64,000 nucleotides of DNA, taken from Sarocladium kiliense (lineage: Eukaryota; Ascomycota; Sordariomycetes; Hypocreales; Sarocladiaceae). The stretch covers positions 1 to 64,000 of the forward strand of contig JAUZTG010000016.1 of the NCBI GenBank assembly GCA_030734395.1, given 5' to 3'. Both the position numbers and the translations under genes were made by a program. The notes beneath the pieces are model-generated. The model was not told where the DNA came from and did no database searches. It was given only the letters and a program-made list of their open reading frames with translations. Shown piece by piece: positions 56,337-64,000 of this stretch; within the stretch, counting starts at the first letter, position 1; every line of letters starts with the position of its first letter.

Positions 56337-58169
56337 GTCGTCGCCATTGACCCGAGTCGGGTGGATATGCTGTCCAATATTGGCGCGGGGTAGGTAAAGA
56401 GGTGAAAACTTGAATGAAAAGATCCGAGTTGTTGTTTGAGCTACAAGAAAGCTCGGGTATCATCGAAATAGCATGTGTGTATGAGGAAGGAAATGGGGTC
56501 GGTCTCGCGGATTGTTGGTACTCTTTCGCGCAAGACGTAGAATAGGTCCAATCGGAGTAAGATAGTTCGAATTGAGCGCGCAAGCAAGTAGACTCGCGCG
56601 AGTAATGTGGAAATAGGTGAGTCGACGTCTGACCTGCGGACGATCACGAGCAAAAGGTAGTTCAAACGCTGTGCAACGAACAAATGTCAATTGATTGTGC
56701 AAGACAAAGGGGGCCGGTTCGAGACAAACACGGGACGGGGAAGTCTTACAGTGTCGATGCAATTTGCAACATAGCGACCTTGCACGAGGGTCAATTGAGG
56801 TGATGAGGAGGAAGGAGAATTGCCGACAGCTAGGCGTGTCAATGCTCGAAATGTCAAGTCGAAGTGAGGTCGAAAATCGAGAAGGAGAAGCAAGCACAAG
56901 CCTTGCTCGGGATGATGCTGGGGTTTGTTTTGGCAGCGGGCAAGCTGCAGGCGAGTTGGAGCTCCTGGCCCGTGCTCCGGCTCCTCGACAGCTCAACAGC
57001 CCAGCTTGCAGGGACTAGGCTGTGTTGGTGGTGCTGGCCAGACTCTTTTTGGCGGTATGTGACGGTACGCCGTAGCTGGTGGAGGGCGAGGCCAGGCCAG
57101 TAGTTGGCTCGAGTGTGGACACCCCTGCTAGGCCACGGTGATGGTCGCGGTGAGTGGTTGCCGGGGTCACGTCCCGCAGATTGGACGGTATTGGTTTTGG
57201 ACTGGGGTCAGATGTCGCGACGCGAAATAGATTAGAGGTGACGCTGTCTCGGGTCTGGCGAAGGCACAGGCTTTGAGATCTTCTTGCGAGGGTTGACAGC
57301 CTTATCGCTGCTTCAAACGCTCTTTCCCTCGGAGCTGGTCTTTGCAGAGTCACATGTCGGGTCACATGCTTGTGCAACCATCCGCTATGCAGACGATATC
57401 ACCAGTATCTGTATCGCCAACTTGCCTTGTCACCAACCACAACTTGGGATCCATCAGCCAACCTTGACGCGTCTTCCCCTGTCCGTTATCACCCCTCTGC
57501 TGACCCAAGATCGTCCTTTGACGAGGCTCTCGACCCAACCTGGCCTCCCGGGGCCCAATCCTAGACAACACTAGCGCCCGTCTGCGAAATGAGGATTCGC
57601 CCGTTATCCCAGTACCACTGAGCTCAAGGTTCATTAAGCGCAAAACGCTTGTCACTGGCTTCCAAATCCAGCCCGACACCCTGATTTCCCTGTGGGCCGT
57701 TTCCCATTCGGGTACGACCGAGGAAACAGACTTTGGGCATGGTCGACTGAGTGGGGATTGTGGAAGGAGGACTAACAAAGAATAAGACAAGAGAGCAGTC
57801 AGAATAGAATAGGGGAATAGTTATCAGTGGCTAATCAATGATGAGGAATGTTACTGATAAGAACCAGATATCGGTAGGGCAAGACACAGCAGAAGGGTGG
57901 TGTCCAAATCTGGATTCAGGGGAGCTTCTCCTTAGATGCAACTACCCTGTATGCTTTTCAACGACATAAAGAACATGATAACAGCAAAACACCTCGCGCT
58001 CAATGCTATGCACCTCCTCTCGACCGTCCGTCTACATGATCTAGATGATAAAAGCACATAAACAAACAATACACCGTAACATGTCGTGCTTCAGCTCAGC
58101 CTTTGCACCCCCGGTGGCAACGTCTACTTCTCACTCCCCACCACTCTCACTCGTGCACCATTTGATGCC
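56337..58169. other. intergenic
   Basis: About 1.8 kb between tandem minus-strand genes: the WD40 promoter at the left, 3' region of the TmpA-like gene at the right. Several 60-178-codon frames exist on both strands without domains. No gene is supported. Confidence 0.45.
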
Positions 58170-60348
58170 TCAAAAGTCCCAAAGGGTACCAAAAGCGTGC
58201 ATACCAGCTATCGTCACCGAGTCAGCGACATTTTTCGTTTTTTCGCAAGATCAGAACAAGATTGATCGATGACATACCTGCACGGCAACCCTGCATCATC
58301 TCGTCATTGCCAGTCTTGTTGGACGTGATGAAGATAACCTCAGCTCCAAAGCTGTCCCAAGTATCCTGGAGGAGCTTGACAGTATCCGGTCTGCCGCCAC
58401 GCTTCTTCGAATCCCAAAGGATCATGCGCTCCGGCTCGATGTGCTTGTGGATGAGGCCGGTGATAGTTGGTCCGAATGTCTTCTCCTGGTCCGAGCCGAT
58501 CCAGATGAGGAACCTGAGCACGTCCGAGTCAGAAAGACTGGCACCCACAAAGTATGAATATATGTCTAGTATCTTACCAGTTCTTGCTTTGGATGCAGGT
58601 GGAAAGCGCAGCACCGATGCCTGTGCCAGTACAGATGCGAATGCCGCGCTTGAACATAGCCGAAGCATGCCCAACACCAGCTTCAGTCACCATCAGTAAG
58701 AGCTCTTTGACGGTACACAAAAGGACGCCAACTTACCAAATTTCAATTCCCGAGTCCATACCATTTTCGGCGGGTCTTCAACAAGCCCCTTAGTGAAGTC
58801 ACCCTGAACACCGCAGATCATGTAGTGGCACGATGCCTTCCGTCCCTCACTGATAATGCCGAACGCATGGTATTCCATCACAGACGTGCGGCTGATTCGA
58901 CCTAGCAGACCTTGCTGCATGCCGCGGTTGAAGCGGAGGATGGCGACCTTTGGTGATGGCTGCTATCGTGTTAGTCAAGACAGGCAATCCGGGATAAGCA
59001 ACAGACTTACGATTTCAACCTCGACCGGCACCTGTCGGAGGGTAAACCAGGGGATTGCAACGCTATGTCAATGTGTAAGTGAAATGCTAGTCATGACTCC
59101 GAAACAAAGACTGACAAGATGGTGAGGAAGATGGCAAAGTAGAACTCCTGGACACTGAGCAGGGTGTTTGCATCAGTCCTCCATTCTCCGGTTTTAACGT
59201 CGAAGACATTGCCGAGTACGACAAATGCCCATGTAGCCTGGAAATTGTCAGCTCGCGGTAGGACTTGAGGACCAGAGGGAAACAAACAGCTAAGCCAAGC
59301 CAACCGATGAAGCGGTGGTAGCTTTCAAACGTATTGTGATGGTTGCTGGTAGGTATCAGTCTTAGTCTTTCCAAGTGTCAACGATTCCAGGTGATGAACT
59401 GACTTTCTAACCCACGGGAAGGCACTCAATATCGAGATGATCACCATAGAACATGTGACGATACCCGTGGCGATGACAGCATTATGCTGCACAGAACGAT
59501 GGCGAATGATATCGATGATCTTGTACACGAGCCATCTAATGTGACTGATGTCAGCGACCATGCAGCCCATACCAGCGAGTCCCGAAATCGGAAACTTACC
59601 CAGCGCCAGACAAAGCACATCCCGAGTGAATGCCTCCCACATGCTGAAGAGCCGATGTAGCCCACAGCTTCATAAAAAGAGGAGCCCACTGGATTCATTG
59701 TCAGATACCATTTCGGAATTTCACACCAGATGTGCGTCCATCACTTACTCCTCGCAGGCCATAGATCGCAACCATGTACAAGAACCTCAAGAACAGCTCG
59801 TTACGCATCAGAACAGCGCAAAGCAGATTCCCTAGAACCAAAGCCCCTGAGTGATCCCTTGCGTAAGGAAACCTGTCGAGACAAGCGAGGATGATGCCCG
59901 TAAGGTTGAGAGCCACGACGACGATGAAGAACTTGCGGTACGTGTGCATCCAAAGTCGGAAGAGGACCCATCGACTGGCTTTTCGCTTTGGAGGAGATGG
60001 CTTCTTGACTGCTGGTGGTGCCGGTGGTGGGGGTGTGGTGGCGCCATCTTGTGATATTTCTTGCTTTGATGGCTGAATGGCGAGCTTCTCGAGGGAGAGA
60101 GATGATCCCGGGACGCTGGATAGAGGACTCAGTCCTGAATGAATAGGCGACAGCGGGGTGCCTGGTGAGGTTGGTAATGCTAGAGTCTGGATTCTTGGTG
60201 ACAAGAGTCTCTTGTCGACTAGGGCCAACGGCGGTACGACAGGTAAGGTCTCGGTGCTGGAGTAGAGGCCCTTCTCTGCGTCATCAATCTCCCTGCTGTG
60301 TCCATTCGGCGTCGTAGCCTGGTGATCACCCAGCCATGACGAAGCCAT
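58170..60348 (-). CDS. TmpA-like integral membrane oxidoreductase
   Basis: Membrane protein resembling TmpA, a putative oxidoreductase of Aspergillus nidulans reported to affect conidiation. Eight or more exons; the first is 60348-59749 (200 codons) and the last, ending at 58170, encodes GMHAFGTLWDF. Residues 1-125 are disordered and Pro-rich, then WMHTYRKFFIVVVALNLTGI and LGNLLCAVLMRNELFLRFLY, followed by a second-exon block KLWATSALQHVGGIHSGCA and spans AVIATGIVTCSMVIISILSA and RFIGWLGLA/TWAFVVLGN. Histidines in these spans recall ferric-reductase-type haem ligands. The C-terminal soluble part carries HAFGIISEG, ICTGTGIGAALS (nucleotide-binding-like) and ILWDSKKRGGRPDTV. Reductase activity is inference. 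A TATATA element lies upstream at 60531-60536. Confidence 0.82.
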
Positions 60349-62044
60349 GCTGATCTTTCAGAAGATCGCTGCCACTATGCAGATCAACACGCGTGGAACG
60401 CTTCGAACAAACGACGATGTTAAAGAAGACAAGGATTCATATGCGCCTTTGGGGATAAGAAATAAGAATGAGGAGGAAAGCCTCAAAGGGATGGAAACCT
60501 TGTTTCCCAGGGCTGACCAATATATACAGCATCGCCAGCACGTAACGAAAGGCGGTAGGCAGACACAAGAGGGAGGATGAACAGCCCCATCGTCATAAGT
60601 TGCCTTCCGCCTTTCTCTCCACGGAATCACAAATTAAAAAAATTACCTTGGAGGAAAGAGGAGCCAGAGGGTAGGGTGGAACAAGCCACATAGTGAAGCA
60701 GTGAATCTCGAATCTCGATTAGGAGGAAGGCCGGCCGTGGCCCATTTCTTCCCGCGTTTTCGGTCCAACAACCCGAAAGACGTGCCCGCTGGTCTTGCGT
60801 GACGAAGCGTAAAGGAGTACAAGGCACGGAATTTAGAAAACCCACACCTTGGGAAGGGGACTGTCCCTCTTTCTCCGTTTTAGTCTGAGGCGGCTTCGTG
60901 GTTGGTTGGCTCCCTCCCTCTTGTGTGTACATTGTACACGGTGTAAGCGAAGGCGGGAACGGCACAGGGAATGGATCTCGTTTGTCGCCAAGGTCATGAG
61001 ACGGGAAACCAGATCTTGGTAGAAGGGTTCTGGGCCTTGGGTCCTGGCGCGCGTCATGACGGTGCATCAGGTGTATTTCGGGAGGATATTCCGGTGCGCA
61101 GAGAATCACGTCCTCTCACCTGACTCCTGATCCTTCGTATCAGTGAGTAAGAGACTGGGCATACTGAAATAGGTAGTCCGAGTGTGTGGGTGCACGATTC
61201 AGTGATGGGGATGGGATGTGAGCTTGATGCAGGGGCGGGATGGGCGGACAGTGGGAGGCACGGGATGCCCAGGCTACGGAGAAATTCCCACCGCGAAAGA
61301 GAGGTACGCACAAAGAAACGGATAGAGAGGGCTGCCATTTGGCTTCAGGAATAGGAGGCACGTGTGACTTGTGCCGCGGGATAGACTATGAGAGCAAGCG
61401 CGACCTCAAAGAGCACACCCACGCCGAGTCGGGACGTCCAGCACCACCGCCGAGGAACGGGGGACATGACACCGCCAGGAACACCTATCAACAAGACCCT
61501 ATTTCCCCAATAGATATAAGCAAAATACTGCAGCACGGGCCTACCCAGTGTTTGATTGCCAGAGTCCGGCCGCTCCGTCAGCGCAGCTCCATTCTAATTC
61601 GGTCCCCAAGTGCCGCTGTCCGAAAACGGCAATTCTGGTATGGGAGGTTTATATTACCCTGTCACTTACACCGCGGGCCTTTTCCCCTCATCCTCTTCTG
61701 GGAATTGCGTCAAATACGTGAGCGAAGGGGAGAGAGAGAGGAGGGATGAGGGTGGTGGGACAGAGAAGGATTGGAGGTGGCATCGTTGCTGGTCCGATGC
61801 TTCTTCCTCCAACCAGCTGTTCTCCGAGGTTGGGGTTCCTGCGTCATAGCTCGCGGCAAGATAAGCATTTGACATCTGCATTGGAACTGTAACAATGATC
61901 AAGGATGACTGATAGAGTCTCCCAGACCAGGGATACCACCGTTCTTGGCCCTCGTCGCCCCATAGGCTCATGATCTCGATATCGACACAAGCGTCAACAT
62001 ACGATCCCCAGTCTTCTGGACCCAACTCGCTTCTTCTCCCCACG
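60349..62044. other. intergenic
   Basis: About 1.7 kb. TATATA at 60531-60536 probably serves the TmpA-like gene on the minus strand. Several overlapping frames (up to 169 codons) are low-complexity and unsupported. The 134-codon minus frame at 61666-62070 runs antisense into the small gene at 62045. Confidence 0.4.
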
Positions 62045-62386
62045 ATGGCCGCCGCGCCAATATTAACCATATTAATCCCCGGAACTCAAAGCCGAGGACG
62101 ATCACGCACCCCAGAAGCCTATCACCGGCAAGGCGTCCATTTCGTCTCATCTTCCACTGACTCGCTTAACCTTCCACCACCGGCTCCTCCATCCGCCATC
62201 CAAGTACCCAAAGCCCCCACGCTGTCAGTCGGATCGTCCCCGGGCCCCCGTCACATGCGCCTTTAATCCTATCTGACTCCATCGCGGGTAGATCTTCCAC
62301 CTGGCGTAGAAGCGGACAAGCCTCATCAGATACGACTGGATGATGATGTCGGCGGAGTATTCACTTTCCCGACAAAACAAGGCTGA
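62045..62386 (+). CDS. probable small two-exon protein, unknown function
   Basis: Not recognised. ATG 62045 lies in good context (CACGATGG). The frame reads MAAAPILTILIPGTQSRGRS, then a Ser/Pro-rich part (SSSTDSLNLPPPAPPSA), and meets a TAA after CGCCTT. After the stop the same frame carries clearly protein-like sequence (LPPGVEADKPHQIRLDDDVG, then GVFTFPTKQG) to a TGA at 62384-62386. A GT-AG intron of 42 nt (about 62249-62290) with a CTGAC branch-point-like word removes the TAA and keeps the frame, giving about 99 residues. The intron is short for this genome, so a read-through or a start at 61970 are alternatives. No signal peptide. Confidence 0.45.
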
Positions 62387-64000
62387 TGGAAGGCTTGGCC
62401 ACCATCTCCAACGTCAGGAGCAGCTAGTCGGGCCGCCTCGATGCTACCCAACGCACCATACGGCATAGATAATGTTTGGCTAACCGAAGACTCGAGAGAT
62501 TGGGAAGCTGAAACGGATCGAGTCATCCCGCCCCCATCGCGAGATGACTTGCATGAAGCAGGGTGAAGCCTGATGCCAACCCACGATGGTATTCCCGATG
62601 AAGGTTGCAAGTGCTGGGTGCGCCCTGCTCCGGTCGTCTCAGCTTCTGATGTGAGTGGCTTTCTCGGGCCGCAAAAGCCTCCCACCAAGACGCTGCGCCA
62701 TGATCGACGTCGAAAGCAATCGGCTCGGACGCGGTCGTACTTGAGCCTCTGACGTAAGGCGGTAGGGGCGATATTCCTTTGCGAGTTTTCCAAGCTTGAT
62801 CTTCAACCTGTTAAGATCATGTTTTGACAGCCTGTGTCAGCCTTGGCCTCAAGTATCCAGAGCATGCAACGCAACGCAACGCAACGCACAGGTCGCACTG
62901 CCGCTCGACGTACTTCTCACGGAGGCGTAAGCCACAATATCAAGACGAAGCGCCACTCCCTATGGAAGAAGTCTAACGAAGTTCAGCTAATATCACGAAA
63001 CCGACCATTATGCCGTGTGCAACTGTGAGGGACTGGGTATAGGCCAAACACACTGGAGGTGGCAAGGCATCTTCCGTGCAGGTTGTATATATACGTATGA
63101 TGACCCTGTGGCACTTCAGGCTCGTGTCACGGGTTATCATAAACCGATACAGCGGTGCTTTCCGAAGCCAACTACCGCAGGCATTCAGAAGATCCGGGCG
63201 CCTCGGTGTCGTGGCTCACTATCAAGCCGTGGTTTAGCTGAACCACCTCGCCACGCGAATATACAACTACCACTTTTCAATCCTCAGACCGGCAAAACTG
63301 ACGTGAAGTGGCGCCCAAGAATGTTCCAGCTAGAAGGTGATGTGTAGGGTACCTTATGCTTGCGGATACACGTCACATTGCATCAGTTCCTGTAGGAGAG
63401 CACGTCATAAGGGATGAAGCTCTCGCGTGAACCTCGACACGAGCGAAAGTCTTGTTCGATCAAAGACATTCAGAGGCACAGGACAGCCAAAACCTGATTA
63501 TCGGCCATTTTACGACCAACTACATTGGAATGACGTCGTCAGGGTAATTCTGCCGACTGCATACCAGTCCTCGAGGATGGCATTTGTTCCAGCTGTATCA
63601 CTACCAAAGCTGCAGTCTAGTTCGAGTTACCCGGCAATTGCTAGCACTGAGGGCCCAATTTAGTCAGATGCTTGATTTGCCTAGTGAGCCATGCTTGCTT
63701 TCCAAAAGGGGGATCATGGGAGAAGACCATGCCGTGGTCGACTGTGTTGAGAAACATCAATGGACGGACCTGGACTTGACGTGGTGACACTGTACGCCAT
63801 ACGCTAATCTCAACCGGATTAGTGCCACATGTAGACGTCCAAGGGTGATACTTTCTAGCAAATATGTCGAGATCAAGACGCATGAGGTGTACAAAGGTCC
63901 GTCTGCCTACACAGCTCCGGTGAGCGCCATATCTTCCCATGCGCTGGTCATGTCCGCCCCCCCTACAACTCAACGTCGTTTCGCAACGCACACTCTCAAG
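62387..64000. other. gene-poor right end
   Basis: About 1.6 kb without a supportable gene. Frames of 60-155 codons on both strands have no recognisable domain; the longest (62326-62793 minus) is antisense to the end of the small gene. Confidence 0.4.
62866..62885. repeat. (GCAAC)4 short tandem repeat
   Basis: Four perfect copies of a five-base unit, with partial continuation (GCAC). Too short to be a structural element; probably a slippage-prone site. Confidence 0.8.

Noticed and set aside
61666..62070. 134-codon minus-strand frame
   Set aside because: Overlaps the start of the better supported small gene and has low-complexity ends.

Overview
The window is nuclear DNA of a filamentous ascomycete (Pezizomycotina, perhaps Dothideomycetes; the class is inference). 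It has short GT-AG introns of about 42-114 nt with CTAAC/CTGAC-type branch points, fungus-only families (Zn2Cys6 factor, Fig1 proteins, DUF1996 with a CBM1, TmpA-like reductase, ankyrin plus CorA-like protein) and conserved housekeeping genes (Ubp14, Mad2, Yme2, Cwc27, Hsf1). No tRNA, rRNA, CRISPR, intact transposon or TTAGGG telomere repeat was found. Many gene models are spliced; where exon joins are given I checked that the reading frame is kept across the stated junctions.

Layout. 1-1.6 kb: poly-C edge and gene-free DNA. 1.6-6.5 kb: an HSPA12-type Hsp70 (-) and an orphan coiled-coil protein (+) share a divergent promoter. 7-10 kb: a short-chain dehydrogenase (+) converges on a Zn2Cys6 regulator (-). 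10.8-16.3 kb: Ubp14 (+), Mad2 (-, six exons, easily missed because every exon is short) and an orphan seven-helix membrane protein with a His10 tail (-). 16.3-26.9 kb: accessory, gene-sparse DNA with a secreted beta-propeller, a coiled-coil protein and a secreted DUF1996-CBM1 protein, all (-). 26.9-33.2 kb: two divergent Fig1-like membrane proteins, then an ankyrin/CorA-like membrane protein whose first exon is broken by a frameshift that lies inside a possible rescue intron.

34-49 kb is mostly conserved core: Yme2, Cwc27, Hsf1, a class III old yellow enzyme, a protein with a repeated short motif, and a Ppil3-type cyclophilin. 50.9-60.3 kb carries an arrestin-fold protein (+), an intronless 1014-aa WD40 protein of MABP1/WDR62 type (-) and a TmpA-like membrane oxidoreductase (-). 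The last 3.6 kb holds one probable small two-exon gene and otherwise nothing I can support.

There is no obvious biosynthetic gene cluster. The most interesting local units are the divergent Hsp70/orphan pair, the divergent Fig1 pair tail to tail with the ankyrin-CorA gene, and the orphan seven-helix protein.
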